A DNA stretch of 64,000 nt from NCBI RefSeq assembly GCF_019733355.1, contig NZ_JAIHLQ010000014.1, positions 102,283 through 166,282 of the forward strand, in the 5' to 3' direction. The position numbers and the translations under genes are program-made. Of the stretch, positions 35,502 through 44,979 are shown piece after piece. The notes below the pieces were generated by a model. The model did no database searches, was not told where the DNA came from, and was given only the letters and a program-made list of their open reading frames with translations. Source of the stretch: Pseudomonas baetica. GTDB taxonomy: Bacteria; Pseudomonadota; Gammaproteobacteria; Pseudomonadales; Pseudomonadaceae. The stretch's first letter is position 1. Each line of letters starts with the position of its first letter.

Positions 35502-35996
35502 ATGCTCAGTCAATGGCGCACATTTCAGGCTTTTTCTCTGATGCTGATCCTGAACCTGGGCGGTTGCGCCTCGTGGTTCAGTGATGTCAGCGTCGACCCC
35601 GCCGTGCATCTGGTCAAAGTCGAAGTGGTGCGCGCCAAGTTGCTTGAGCAGAAATTCATCCTGCACTTTCGCATCGACAACCCCAACAGCAGTGACTTGA
35701 CCGTGCGCGGCCTGGAATACCGCATCCATTTGGCTGACATGCTGCTGACCGAGGGTGCGTATGAACGCTGGATCACTGTCGGGCCCAAACGCAGCGCTTT
35801 CTACAAAGTGCCGATTCGCACCAACTTGTGGCCACAAGTCAAAGAGGTGGTGAAAATGCTGAAAAGGCCGAACCAGCAGATTCCTTATCGATTGCAGGGC
35901 GACATGGAAACCGGCTTATTCATCGCCCACTACGTGCACCTTGAGCGTAATGGCGTGATAATCCCCGCCGATTTAATTCCGGAGCAACACCGATGA
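35502..35996 (+). CDS. LEA type 2 / WHy-domain lipoprotein
   Basis: A 164-residue lipoprotein: [22 protein letters not shown] (lipobox LGGC, Cys22) followed by a water-stress/hypersensitive-response (LEA14-like) beta domain. [20 protein letters not shown] and [20 protein letters not shown] are its core, including the conserved NPN. Proteins of this type are linked to desiccation and membrane protection; the role in pseudomonads is unknown. The stop overlaps the start of the SEC-C mini-gene by 4 nt. Confidence 0.88.
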   Translation: MLSQWRTFQAFSLMLILNLGGCASWFSDVSVDPAVHLVKVEVVRAKLLEQKFILHFRIDNPNSSDLTVRGLEYRIHLADMLLTEGAYERWITVGPKRSAFYKVPIRTNLWPQVKEVVKMLKRPNQQIPYRLQGDMETGLFIAHYVHLERNGVIIPADLIPEQHR

Positions 35997-36196
35997 CTCA
36001 GCAACCTCATGTCCATGGCCCTGACTGCAACCACGACCATGACCATCACCACGATCACGACCATGGCCATGTCCACGGCCCGAACTGCGGCCACGCCCAC
36101 CAGGAACCGGTGCGCAACGCCCTGAAAGACGTCGGCCGCAACGACCCTTGCCCATGCGGCAACGGCAAGAAATTCAAGAAGTGCCACGGCGCTTGA
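35993..36196 (+). CDS. Small His-rich SEC-C zinc-binding protein
   Basis: A 67-residue protein in two halves. Residues 6-36 are a metal-binding-like segment with two HGPxC repeats and many His/Asp ([20 protein letters not shown]). Residues 51-67 are a SEC-C zinc motif ([18 protein letters not shown]53, C55, C64, H65), the motif found at the end of SecA. It is translationally coupled to the LEA lipoprotein gene. It may be a metal chaperone or zinc-store partner; no direct evidence. Confidence 0.85.
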   Translation: MTQQPHVHGPDCNHDHDHHHDHDHGHVHGPNCGHAHQEPVRNALKDVGRNDPCPCGNGKKFKKCHGA

Positions 36197-36301
36197 TGCC
36201 TCAGGTGCAGATCTTCTTTGCCTGAAAGTCGCCATCGCGAGCAGGCTCACGCCTACAGGTTAATCAACGTCAGTCGCCATTTTTGTTTGCATCGCGATCC
36301 T

Positions 36302-36329
36302 TGTGGGAGCGGGCTTGCCAGCTCCCACA
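36302..36329. repeat. Single REP-like palindrome
   Basis: GTGGGAGC and GCTCCCAC pair around GGGCTTGCCA. The 36236-36250 stretch (GCGAGCAGGCTCACGC) looks like a decayed partner. Confidence 0.6.
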
Positions 36330-36335
36330 GGTCTC

Positions 36336-36893
36336 TCAGGCGATGGCCAGAATCCGGCCTGAGCTGACCACCGTCGCATACTCCCCATCCAGATTCCCCA
36401 GCGACATCCCGTGTACCTCCTGGGCTGAACGCGGCGTACCGAAATAATCGACCTTGTCGAAGGTGAAACACGCATCCTCCGCGACCCACGCCTCGAACCC
36501 CAGATTGCCCGCCGAGCGCGCAGTCGATTCCACCGAATTGTTGGTCGCCACACCCACGATGATCAATTGTCCGATCCGCGCTTCACGCAACCGCGCCTCA
36601 AGCCCCGTGCCACAAAATGCATCCGGGACCTGTTTCTGAATCAGCCACTCGCCATCCTGCGGCACAAACCTTGCCTGAAACTCCACTCCGGACTGCTCGG
36701 GCCAGAACACTGATTCCGGCGAGCGCGACAAGTGCTGCACATGAATCACCGGTCGCCCACTGCTACGCCAAATGCCCAACAAATCAAGGATTCGCGCTTC
36801 AGCGTCAGGATTATTGCGCCGCCCCAAGCGCGGATGCAGGATGCCTTTTTGCTGGTCGATGATGATCAGTGCGGCGTTGGCCTGAAGTTCCAT
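36336..36893 (-). CDS. Isochorismatase-family hydrolase with Ser in place of the catalytic Cys
   Basis: A 185-residue alpha/beta protein of the isochorismatase/nicotinamidase superfamily. Asp13 (LIIIDQQKG) and Lys87 (LIQKQVPDAF) of the usual Asp-Lys-Cys triad are present. The nucleophile position reads GVATNNSVEST, with Ser120 where cysteine hydrolases have Cys. This variant occurs in a known subgroup and suggests a non-amidase chemistry or loss of the classic mechanism. The ATG at 36893 gives the family start MELQANAALIIID. Confidence 0.85.
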   Translation of the reverse strand: MELQANAALIIIDQQKGILHPRLGRRNNPDAEARILDLLGIWRSSGRPVIHVQHLSRSPESVFWPEQSGVEFQARFVPQDGEWLIQKQVPDAFCGTGLEARLREARIGQLIIVGVATNNSVESTARSAGNLGFEAWVAEDACFTFDKVDYFGTPRSAQEVHGMSLGNLDGEYATVVSSGRILAIA

Positions 36894-37105
36894 GGCGATT
36901 TTTCTCACGCGGTTCATTGAATAATGCGCACTTGAGCATCCCCCCCTTCCTCAAAGCAAGCTATTGAACGCCCACGGGATGACCTGATGCCGGGGTTTGC
37001 CGTCCGCCATAAATCTCGAAATAACCCCCGCCCCCGCTTGCGCGGCATCCTCCTGCTCACTAACGTAGCGCCTTTACTGACGCTACCCCCCGCAGGAGCT
37101 TTGCC

Positions 37106-39556
37106 ATGGCCTCGCCAGCCCTTACACATTTTCTTCCCCGGTTCGGCGTTGCCGCAACAGTGGCCAGTGTTTTGGGCCTGTCCGGTTGCCAGACCTGGAA
37201 CGCTCAGGACAGCCTCCCGCCCACCTCCGGCGTGCAACCGCTCAAGGGTCTGGCGCAGAACGTTTCGGTGCGGCGCAATGCCATGGGCATGCCGTTGATC
37301 GAAAGCAACAGTTTCCACGACGCGCTGTTCAGCCTCGGCTATGTGCATGCCAGCGATCGCATCAACCAAATGGTCACGCTGCGTCTGTTGGCTCAGGGCC
37401 GTCTGGCGGAAATGTCCGGCGCCTCGATGCTGGATGCCGACCGCTACATGCGCGCCGTCAACCTGAAGAAAAGTGCCGGCGAGTTGTATAAAGCCTCGTC
37501 GCCACGGCTCAAGCGCTTCTTCGAAGTCTATGCCCGGGGCGTCAACGCCTACCTGTTCCGCTACGCCGACAAATTGCCGGGGGATCTCGCCTCCAGCGGT
37601 TACAAGCCTGAATACTGGAAACCGGAAGATTCGGCGCTGATTTTTGCGCTGCTGAATTTCAGCCAGTCGGCCAACCTGCCGCAAGAGATCTCGTCGCTGG
37701 TCCTGGCGCAAACCGTGACCAGCGACAAACTTGCCTGGCTGACCCCCTCCGCACCGGACGAGAACCTGCCGCTGGCTGAAGCCGACAAGCTCAAAGGGCT
37801 CAAGCTCAACGGGCAAATACCGGGACTGACCGAACTGAGTAACACCAGTCAGCAGCTATCGGCACTGAACCTGCTCGGCGCCACCTCTTCGAACAACTGG
37901 GCAATGGCCCCGCAACGCAGCCGCAGCGGCAAAAGCCTGCTGGCCAGCGACAGCCATGGGCCGCTGGCTGCGCCGTCGCTGTGGACCTTTGTACAAATCC
38001 GCGCGCCGAAATATCAGGCCGCAGGCGTCACCGTCGCCGGTTTGCCGATGGTCCTCGGTGGCTTCAACGGCAAAGTGGCGTGGAGCCTGAGCAGCGTGCT
38101 CGGCGACAACCAAGACCTGTTTCTGGAAAAGATCCGTCGTCAGGGCAGTAGCCTGACCTACGAGGTCAACGGCAAATGGCAGCCGCTGGGCGTGCGCAAC
38201 GAAACCTACTTCGTCAAAGGCCAGCGGCCGATTCGCGAAGCGGTGTACGAAACCCGTCACGGCGCCTTGCTCAATAGCGCCCAGGCGGCGGCACAAGGCA
38301 ACGGTTTTGGCCTGGCCTTGCAGACGCCGAGTTTTACCGACGACAAATCCCTGGACGCGTTTTTTGACCTGAGCCGTGCGCAAAATGTTGAGCGCGCCTC
38401 GGACGCGAGCCGGGAAATCCGCGCGATCGCGCTGAATCTGGTGTTCGCCGACGCCAGCAACATCGGCTGGCAAGTCACCGGGCGTTTCCCCAACCGTCGT
38501 GAAGGCGAAGGCCTGCTGCCATCGCCGGGCTGGGAAGGCCGTTACGATTGGGACGGTTACGCCGACCCCATGCTACATCCCTACGATCAGGATCCGGCGC
38601 AGGGCTGGCTTGGCACCGCCAACCAACGTGTCATCCCCCACGGTTACGGCATGCAGTTGTCCAACTCCTGGGCCGCGCCGGAGCGTGGCGAACGCTTGGC
38701 CGAACTGGCCGGCAGCGGCAAACACGACAGTCGCAGCGTGATTGCGATGCAATACGACCAGACCACCACGTTCGCCGCCAAACTGAAAAAGGTGTTCGAA
38801 GCACCGGGTATGAAACAACCGCTGAAACAAGCCATCGACGCCTTGCCGCCAATCGAACGCGGCAAGGCCCGTGAAGCCTTTAGCCGGCTGATGGCGTTCG
38901 ACGGCAAGCTCAGCCCGACGTCCGCCGACGCGGCGATCTACGAACTGTTCCTGCAAGAAAGCATGAAACAGATCTTCCTCGACGAACTCGGTCCCGAGTC
39001 CAGCCCGGCGTGGAAAGCGTTTATTGCCAATGGCAACTTATCCTACGCAGCCCAAGCGGATCATCTGCTGGGACGCGAGGACAGTCCGTTCTGGGATGAC
39101 ATCCGCACGGCGCAGAAAGAGGATAAAGCGGTGATTCTCGCCCGCAGCCTGGCCGCAGCGATTACCGCCGGCGACAGTCAGTTGGGTGGCGATCACAAGG
39201 CTTGGCAGTGGGGCAAATTGCACAGCTACGCGTGGAAGAATGCCAATGGCCAGACCGTTCGTGGGCCGCTGGCGGCGGGCGGCGATCACACGACGTTGAA
39301 CACGGCGGCGTTTACCTGGGGTCAGGACTTCAGCACCACCCGTGCGCCGTCGATGCGGTTTATCGTCGACTTCGGCCAGGCCGAACCGCTGATGGGGCAA
39401 AACGGTACGGGCCAGTCGGGCAATCCGGTCAGCCCGAGTTACCTCAACGGGATTGATGCATGGCTCAAGGGCCAGTACATCGGTTTGCCGATGCAACCGC
39501 AGAACTTTGAGCGGGTTTACGGCAAGACGCGCTTGACCCTCACGCCCGGCAAATAA
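37106..39556 (+). CDS. quiP: Penicillin-acylase-family acyl-homoserine-lactone acylase QuiP
   Basis: An 816-residue Ntn hydrolase. The N-terminus [20 protein letters not shown] with lipobox LSGC (Cys28), then [20 protein letters not shown], closely matches what I recall of P. aeruginosa QuiP. The autocatalytic cleavage site is at SSNNWAMAP; the mature beta-subunit would begin at Ser262. [16 protein letters not shown] and [18 protein letters not shown] are beta-subunit segments. QuiP degrades long-chain acyl-homoserine lactones (quorum quenching), but the substrate should not be assumed in this strain. AGGAG sits 7 nt before the ATG. Confidence 0.88.
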   Translation: MASPALTHFLPRFGVAATVASVLGLSGCQTWNAQDSLPPTSGVQPLKGLAQNVSVRRNAMGMPLIESNSFHDALFSLGYVHASDRINQMVTLRLLAQGRLAEMSGASMLDADRYMRAVNLKKSAGELYKASSPRLKRFFEVYARGVNAYLFRYADKLPGDLASSGYKPEYWKPEDSALIFALLNFSQSANLPQEISSLVLAQTVTSDKLAWLTPSAPDENLPLAEADKLKGLKLNGQIPGLTELSNTSQQLSALNLLGATSSNNWAMAPQRSRSGKSLLASDSHGPLAAPSLWTFVQIRAPKYQAAGVTVAGLPMVLGGFNGKVAWSLSSVLGDNQDLFLEKIRRQGSSLTYEVNGKWQPLGVRNETYFVKGQRPIREAVYETRHGALLNSAQAAAQGNGFGLALQTPSFTDDKSLDAFFDLSRAQNVERASDASREIRAIALNLVFADASNIGWQVTGRFPNRREGEGLLPSPGWEGRYDWDGYADPMLHPYDQDPAQGWLGTANQRVIPHGYGMQLSNSWAAPERGERLAELAGSGKHDSRSVIAMQYDQTTTFAAKLKKVFEAPGMKQPLKQAIDALPPIERGKAREAFSRLMAFDGKLSPTSADAAIYELFLQESMKQIFLDELGPESSPAWKAFIANGNLSYAAQADHLLGREDSPFWDDIRTAQKEDKAVILARSLAAAITAGDSQLGGDHKAWQWGKLHSYAWKNANGQTVRGPLAAGGDHTTLNTAAFTWGQDFSTTRAPSMRFIVDFGQAEPLMGQNGTGQSGNPVSPSYLNGIDAWLKGQYIGLPMQPQNFERVYGKTRLTLTPGK

Positions 39557-39567
39557 AACGCCGTCCC

Positions 39568-39650
39568 CTGTGGGAGTGGGCTTGCTCGCGAAAGCACTGT
39601 GTCAGTACGAAATATCTCGACTGACACGACACCCTCGCGAGCAAGCCCAC
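39568..39650. repeat. REPIN between quiP and the exonuclease gene
   Basis: CTGTGGGAGTGGGCTTGCTC on the left and CTCGCGAGCAAGCCCAC on the right, inverted, about 45 nt apart. Confidence 0.85.
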
Positions 39651-39742
39651 AATGGCTTTGTGCACCACGCACTAAAAAATCCATAGAACTTCTGACCACG
39701 CCCAAACCTCATAGCTAACAAGCCCTCCATTCTGGTAACGAC

Positions 39743-40777
39743 ATGGATCTTGTTATTGCCCGCCCTGAAGGTTTGTACTGCCCCGCCGGGGATTTTTACA
39801 TCGACCCGTGGCGGCCGGTCGAACGCTCGGTGATCACCCATGCCCATGGCGATCACGCTCGCACCGGCAACCAGCATTACCTGGCCAGCAGCGCCAGCGA
39901 AGGCATCCTGCGCGCCCGCCTCGGCCAGGACATCCACCTGCAAACCCTCGAATACGGTCAGCGTCTGACCCACCACGGCGTCACCCTGAGCTTTCATCCT
40001 GCCGGCCACGTACTCGGCTCGGCTCAAATACGCCTGGAATACGGCGGCGAAGTCTGGGTCGCGTCGGGCGATTACAAGATCGAGCCGGACGGCACCTGCC
40101 AGCCGTTCGAACCGGTGCGCTGCCACACGTTCATCACCGAATCGACCTTCGGCCTGCCGATCTACCGCTGGCAACCGCAGGCGCAGGTGTTCAGCGAGAT
40201 CAATCAATGGTGGTCGGCCAACATCGCCGCCGGCAAAGCCAGCGTGTTGTTTTGTTACTCATTCGGCAAAGCCCAACGGATTCTCCATGGCATCGATGAA
40301 ACACTCGGCCCGATCCTCAGCCACGGCGCTGTGGAGCCACTGAACCGGGTTTACCGCGACGCTGGCGTGTACCTGCCGCCGACGATCTATGCCGGTGACC
40401 TGAAAAAGAACGACCCGATCATGCGTCAGGCCTTGGTCATTGCTCCGCCCTCGGCCGGTGGCAGCAGTTGGATGCGGCGTTTCGGTGAATTCAGCGACGG
40501 TTTCGCCAGCGGCTGGATGCGTCTGCGCGGCACCCGCCGACGGCGCGGGGTCGATCGCGGTTTCGTGCTGTCCGATCACGCCGACTGGCCCGGCCTGCTC
40601 TGGGCGATCAATCAGACCGGCGCCGAACGGGTGATGGTTACCCACGGCTCGATTGGCGTCCTGGTGCGCCATCTGCGTGAACAAGGTCTGGATGCTCAAG
40701 GCTTCAACACCGAATACGGCGATGACGAAGAAGAAAACATCACCGCCGAACCGACCATTGCCGAGACGTCTGCATGA
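39743..40777 (+). CDS. Ligase-associated DNA-damage-response exonuclease (metallo-beta-lactamase fold)
   Basis: A 344-residue nuclease of the MBL/beta-CASP group. The metal-binding motif is ITHAHGDHAR (H33, H35, D37, H38); further motifs are FHPAGHVLGSAQI, VASGDYKIE and the C-terminal FVLSDHADW. In many proteobacteria this gene travels with an ATP-dependent ligase, a helicase and PdeM. Its stop overlaps the ligase start by 4 nt (ATGA), so they are translated together. The C-terminus ends in an acidic tail. Confidence 0.92.
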   Translation: MDLVIARPEGLYCPAGDFYIDPWRPVERSVITHAHGDHARTGNQHYLASSASEGILRARLGQDIHLQTLEYGQRLTHHGVTLSFHPAGHVLGSAQIRLEYGGEVWVASGDYKIEPDGTCQPFEPVRCHTFITESTFGLPIYRWQPQAQVFSEINQWWSANIAAGKASVLFCYSFGKAQRILHGIDETLGPILSHGAVEPLNRVYRDAGVYLPPTIYAGDLKKNDPIMRQALVIAPPSAGGSSWMRRFGEFSDGFASGWMRLRGTRRRRGVDRGFVLSDHADWPGLLWAINQTGAERVMVTHGSIGVLVRHLREQGLDAQGFNTEYGDDEEENITAEPTIAETSA

Positions 40778-42462
40778 AAGCCTTCGCCGAGTTGTACGCC
40801 CAACTCGACGCAACCACGTCGAGCAACGCCAAACTGGCGGCGATGCAAGCCTACTTCGCCCAGGCAACACCGCAAGATGCGGCGTGGGCGGTGTACTTTC
40901 TGTCCGGCGGACGCCCTCGGCAACTGGTCCCGGTGCGCATTCTGCGTGAACGCGCGGTCGGGGTGTCCGGCCTGGAACCCTGGCTGTTCGAGGAAAGCTA
41001 TCAATCGGTAGGCGATCTGGCGGAAACCATTTCGCTGGTGCTTCCGGAAAATCCACACAGCTCCGATGCCGGACTCGCTGAATGGATCGAGGACAAATTG
41101 CTGCCGCTGCGCGGTGAAACCCCGGACTACCTGACCCGGCAACTGCCGGCGCTGTGGGGGCAACTGGATCGACCGAGCCTGATGTTGTGCATCAAGTTGA
41201 TCACCGGCAGTTTGCGCGTCGGCGTGTCGAAATTATTGGTGACACGGGCGTTGGCCTCAATGGCCGGCCTGGACAGCAAGCGCATAGCGCAACGACTGGT
41301 CGGTTACACCGACCAGTCCAACCGACCGAACGCCGCCAGCTATCTGAAATTGATCGCGCCAGAATCTGCCGATGAACATGCTCAGCGCGGCGGTCAGCCG
41401 TACCCGTTTTTCCTTGCTCATGCTTTGTCGCAACCGGTTGAAGCGTTTGAGGGGCAGATCGGGCCTGCCAGTCATTGGCAAGTGGAATGGAAGTGGGACG
41501 GCATTCGTGCGCAAGTGATCAAGCGTGACAGCCGCTTGTGGGTCTGGTCGCGGGGCGAAGAGTTGGTGACTGAGCGCTTCCCCGAACTTGATGCGCTGGT
41601 ACACGGCCTGCCCGATGGCACGGTGATCGATGGCGAAATCGTGGTGTGGAAAAGCCCCCATCCGAGCACTGAAGACGCCTTCGATCCGCAATCGCCAGAG
41701 CCGCCAGCGGTGCAACCGTTCGCCCTGCTGCAACAGCGGATTGGCCGCAAAACCCTTGACCGGAAAATTCTCCAAGAGGTGCCGGTGGTGGTGCTTGCCT
41801 ACGACCTTTTGGAATGGCAGGGCGAAGACTGGCGCAACCAGCCGCAAGCCAAGCGCCGCGCCCAATTGGAAGAGGTCATTGCGCGCTGCAACAGCCCGGT
41901 GTTGCTGGCCTCGCCGGTGTTGACCGGCACCGATTGGTCTGACCTCGCCCGCCAGCGCGAAGCCTCCCGCCGATTAGGCGTCGAGGGCATGATGCTCAAG
42001 GCACGCGACGGCTTGTATGGCGTCGGCCGCACCAAGGAGATGGGCGTTTGGTGGAAGTGGAAGGTCGATCCGTTCAGTGTCGATGCGGTGTTGATCTATG
42101 CGCAGCGCGGTCATGGGCGGCGCGCCAGCCTCTACAGCGATTACACCTTTGCCGTGTGGGACGGGCCGCCGGAGTCGAGTCAACGGGCGTTAGTGCCGTT
42201 CGCCAAGGCCTATTCCGGGCTGACCGACGCAGAAATGCGCGAAGTCGACAGCATCGTACGCAAGACCACCGTGGAGAAATTCGGCCCGGTCAGCAGCGTC
42301 AAACCGAGTCTGGTATTTGAACTGGGTTTCGAAGGGATCGCCCTGTCACGCCGGCATAAAAGCGGGATTGCGGTGCGGTTCCCAAGGATGCTGCGCTGGC
42401 GCCAGGACAAAACCGTAGAAGAAGCGGACAGTCTGGCAACGCTGCAAGACTTGCTAGCCTGA
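40774..42462 (+). CDS. ATP-dependent DNA ligase (ligase-associated damage-response set)
   Basis: A 562-residue ligase. The adenylation motif is EWKWDGIRAQ with nucleophile Lys240 in KWDGIR; other motifs are DGEIVVWK, VVLAYDLLEW, EGMMLKARDG and the WWKWKVDP motif V. The N-terminal helical domain (residues 1-200) encircles DNA. It is distinct from the NAD-dependent replicative LigA. It acts with the exonuclease upstream and with the helicase and PdeM encoded 4.6 kb downstream, which here are separated by an ABC-transporter operon. Confidence 0.93.
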   Translation: MKAFAELYAQLDATTSSNAKLAAMQAYFAQATPQDAAWAVYFLSGGRPRQLVPVRILRERAVGVSGLEPWLFEESYQSVGDLAETISLVLPENPHSSDAGLAEWIEDKLLPLRGETPDYLTRQLPALWGQLDRPSLMLCIKLITGSLRVGVSKLLVTRALASMAGLDSKRIAQRLVGYTDQSNRPNAASYLKLIAPESADEHAQRGGQPYPFFLAHALSQPVEAFEGQIGPASHWQVEWKWDGIRAQVIKRDSRLWVWSRGEELVTERFPELDALVHGLPDGTVIDGEIVVWKSPHPSTEDAFDPQSPEPPAVQPFALLQQRIGRKTLDRKILQEVPVVVLAYDLLEWQGEDWRNQPQAKRRAQLEEVIARCNSPVLLASPVLTGTDWSDLARQREASRRLGVEGMMLKARDGLYGVGRTKEMGVWWKWKVDPFSVDAVLIYAQRGHGRRASLYSDYTFAVWDGPPESSQRALVPFAKAYSGLTDAEMREVDSIVRKTTVEKFGPVSSVKPSLVFELGFEGIALSRRHKSGIAVRFPRMLRWRQDKTVEEADSLATLQDLLA

Positions 42463-42501
42463 CTGGATCAGTACCACGCCGCGCGTAAACGCCATTTGAA
42501 C

Positions 42502-42548
42502 TGATTTGGTGCAAGGTATTCACGGTGCCCGTTTCTGTGCACCAATCA
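42502..42548 (+). promoter_or_regulatory. Inverted repeat upstream of hisJ
   Basis: TGATTTGGTGCA (42502-42513) and TGCACCAATCA (42538-42548) form an imperfect inverted repeat with a 24-nt spacer, 140-190 nt before hisJ. GGTGCA/TGCACC half-sites recall NtrC-type sites, but orientation and spacing differ from the NtrC consensus. Confidence 0.35.
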
Positions 42549-42691
42549 CTCTCTCCTCTCCCTTCCCCAACCTTTTAAAACACTTGTTCGGGACTGTGGT
42601 TCGGAAATTGCTACTTTTAATGGGTCGTACGCGTTCCAGTAACAATAATTCTGCGCCACAAGCGCTCATATTGGTTCTTAGGGATTGAATA

Positions 42692-43474
42692 ATGAAAAAA
42701 GCATTGCTGACCCTTTCTGCACTGGCGTTGTGCATGGCCGCCGGCTCCGCGCTGGCCAAGGAATACAAAGAGTTGCGCTTTGGCGTTGACCCTTCGTACG
42801 CACCGTTTGAGTCGAAAGCGGCCGACGGCAGCCTGGTGGGCTTCGACATCGACCTGGGCAACGCGATCTGCGCCGAACTGAAGGTCAAGTGCAAGTGGGT
42901 CGAAAGTGACTTCGACGGCATGATTCCGGGCCTCAAGGCCAATAAATTCGACGGTGTGATCTCGTCGATGACCGTGACCCCGGCCCGTGAAAAAGTCATC
43001 GACTTCTCCAGCGAACTGTTCTCCGGTCCGACCGCTTATGTGTTCAAGAAAGGTTCTGGCGTCACAGCAGACGTTGCGTCCCTGAAGGGCAAAACCGTGG
43101 GCTACGAGCAAGGCACCATTCAGGAAGCCTATGCCAAAGCCGTTCTGGACAAGGCAGGCGTGAAAACCCAGGCCTATCAGAACCAGGATCAGGTGTATTC
43201 CGACCTGACGTCCGGCCGTCTCGACGCCGGCATCCAGGACATGCTGCAAGCCGAACTGGGCTTTTTGAAGTCGCCACAGGGCGCCGATTATGACGTCAGC
43301 AAGCCAGTGGACAGCGAATTGCTGCCAGCCAAAACCGCTGTCGGTATTAAGAAAGGTAACACTGCGCTGAAGGCACTTTTGGATAAAGGTATCAAAGCGT
43401 TACACGATGATGGCACCTACGCCACCATCCAGAAGAAACACTTTGGCGATCTGAATCTGTACAGCGGCAAATAA
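42692..43474 (+). CDS. hisJ: Histidine-type (basic amino acid) ABC transporter substrate-binding protein
   Basis: A 260-residue periplasmic protein: signal MKKALLTLSALALCMAAGSA, cleaved after ALA, then KEYKELRFGVDPSYAPFESK and GSLVGFDIDLGNAICAELKV, the family-3 binding-protein core. These segments are close to what I recall of P. aeruginosa HisJ (PA2923) and less like AotJ. It opens a five-gene transporter operon. Ligand is inferred: histidine, possibly other basic amino acids. Confidence 0.88.
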   Translation: MKKALLTLSALALCMAAGSALAKEYKELRFGVDPSYAPFESKAADGSLVGFDIDLGNAICAELKVKCKWVESDFDGMIPGLKANKFDGVISSMTVTPAREKVIDFSSELFSGPTAYVFKKGSGVTADVASLKGKTVGYEQGTIQEAYAKAVLDKAGVKTQAYQNQDQVYSDLTSGRLDAGIQDMLQAELGFLKSPQGADYDVSKPVDSELLPAKTAVGIKKGNTALKALLDKGIKALHDDGTYATIQKKHFGDLNLYSGK

Positions 43475-43531
43475 CACCCCGGCGCCCATCACTCGATGGG
43501 CGCCTTTTCCACCCGCTCAGGTTGCTGATTT

Positions 43532-44260
43532 ATGTTTGAAACCCTCCTACAAAATCTGGGGCTCTCTGCCTTCAGCCTCAAGGGCTTCGGTCCTTTGCTG
43601 TTGGAAGGCACCTGGATGACCATCAAATTATCGGCGATGTCGCTGCTGGTGGCCGTGTTGCTCGGCCTGATCGGCGCCAGTGCCAAGCTGTCAAAAGTCA
43701 AACTGGTGCGCCTGCCCGCCCAGATCTACACCACGCTGATTCGCGGGGTGCCCGACCTGGTGCTGATGCTGCTGATTTTCTATAGCCTGCAAACCTGGCT
43801 GACGTTGCTCACCGATTATCTGGAATGGGACTACATCGAGATTGACCCGTTCAGCGCCGGGGTCCTGACCTTGGGCTTCATTTATGGCGCGTATTTCACT
43901 GAGACCTTCCGTGGCGCAATCCTCGCAGTGCCACGCGGCCAGGTTGAAGCAGCCACCGCCTATGGCCTCAAACGCGGCCAGCGTTTTCGCCTGGTGGTGT
44001 TCCCGCAGATGATGCGCTTCGCCCTCCCCGGGATCGGCAACAACTGGATGGTGATGCTCAAGGCCACCGCGCTGGTGTCGATCATCGGCTTGGCCGATTT
44101 GGTCAAAGCCGCGCAGGACGCCGGCAAAAGCACCTATCAACTGTTCTACTTTCTGGTACTCGCCGCGTTGATCTATCTGCTGATCACCAGCGCCTCGAAC
44201 TTCATCCTGCGCTGGCTCGAACGCCGTTATGCCGCCGGCTCCCGGGAGGCCGTACGATGA
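43532..44260 (+). CDS. hisQ: Histidine-type ABC transporter permease HisQ
   Basis: A 242-residue inner-membrane permease of the polar amino-acid family. ILAVPRGQVEAATAYGLKRG is the EAA coupling loop, FFSLAL-type helices flank it, and ALPGIGNNWMVMLKATALVS is the conserved C-terminal core. It overlaps hisM by 4 nt (ATGA). It lies 57 nt after hisJ. Confidence 0.9.
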   Translation: MFETLLQNLGLSAFSLKGFGPLLLEGTWMTIKLSAMSLLVAVLLGLIGASAKLSKVKLVRLPAQIYTTLIRGVPDLVLMLLIFYSLQTWLTLLTDYLEWDYIEIDPFSAGVLTLGFIYGAYFTETFRGAILAVPRGQVEAATAYGLKRGQRFRLVVFPQMMRFALPGIGNNWMVMLKATALVSIIGLADLVKAAQDAGKSTYQLFYFLVLAALIYLLITSASNFILRWLERRYAAGSREAVR

Positions 44261-44967
44261 TCGAACTTCTACAGCAATACTGGAAACCCTTCCTTTATAC
44301 CGACGGCAACAACATCACCGGGCTGGCGATGACGATGTGGCTGCTCAGCGCCTCGATCTTCATCGGATTCTTCGCATCCATTCCGCTGTCGATCGCTCGG
44401 GTCTCCACGCACTTCTACATCCGCTGGCCAGTGCAGTTCTACACCTACCTGTTCCGGGGCACGCCGCTGTATATCCAGTTGCTGATTTGCTACACCGGCA
44501 TCTACAGCCTGGCCGCCGTACGCGCGCAGCCCATTCTCGACAGCTTCTTTCGCGATGCGATGAACTGCACGATTCTAGCCTTTGCCCTGAACACTTGTGC
44601 CTACACCACGGAGATTTTCGCCGGGGCGATTCGCAGCATGAACCACGGCGAAGTCGAAGCGGCCAAAGCTTACGGTCTGACAGGGTGGAAGCTGTATGCC
44701 TACGTGATCATGCCCTCGGCGCTACGCCGCTCGTTGCCTTATTACAGCAACGAAGTGATCCTGATGCTGCACTCGACCACCGTGGCCTTCACCGCGACCG
44801 TCCCTGACATTTTGAAAGTGGCCCGGGACGCCAACTCGGCGACCTTCCTGACGTTTCAGTCGTTCGGCATCGCCGCGCTGATCTACCTGACCATTACTTT
44901 CGCGCTGGTCGGCCTGTTCCGCCTCGCCGAACGCCGATGGCTGGCCTTCCTCGGGCCGACCCACTAG
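44257..44967 (+). CDS. hisM: Histidine-type ABC transporter permease HisM
   Basis: A 236-residue permease, partner of HisQ. The coupling loop is IRSMNHGEVEAAKAYGLTGW, with the following LRRSLPYYSNEVILMLHSTT core. The N-terminus YWKPFLYTDGNNITGLAMTM is typical of HisM. A 12-nt gap separates it from the desuccinylase-like gene. Confidence 0.9.
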   Translation: MIELLQQYWKPFLYTDGNNITGLAMTMWLLSASIFIGFFASIPLSIARVSTHFYIRWPVQFYTYLFRGTPLYIQLLICYTGIYSLAAVRAQPILDSFFRDAMNCTILAFALNTCAYTTEIFAGAIRSMNHGEVEAAKAYGLTGWKLYAYVIMPSALRRSLPYYSNEVILMLHSTTVAFTATVPDILKVARDANSATFLTFQSFGIAALIYLTITFALVGLFRLAERRWLAFLGPTH

Positions 44968-44979
44968 GACTTAGCTCAA

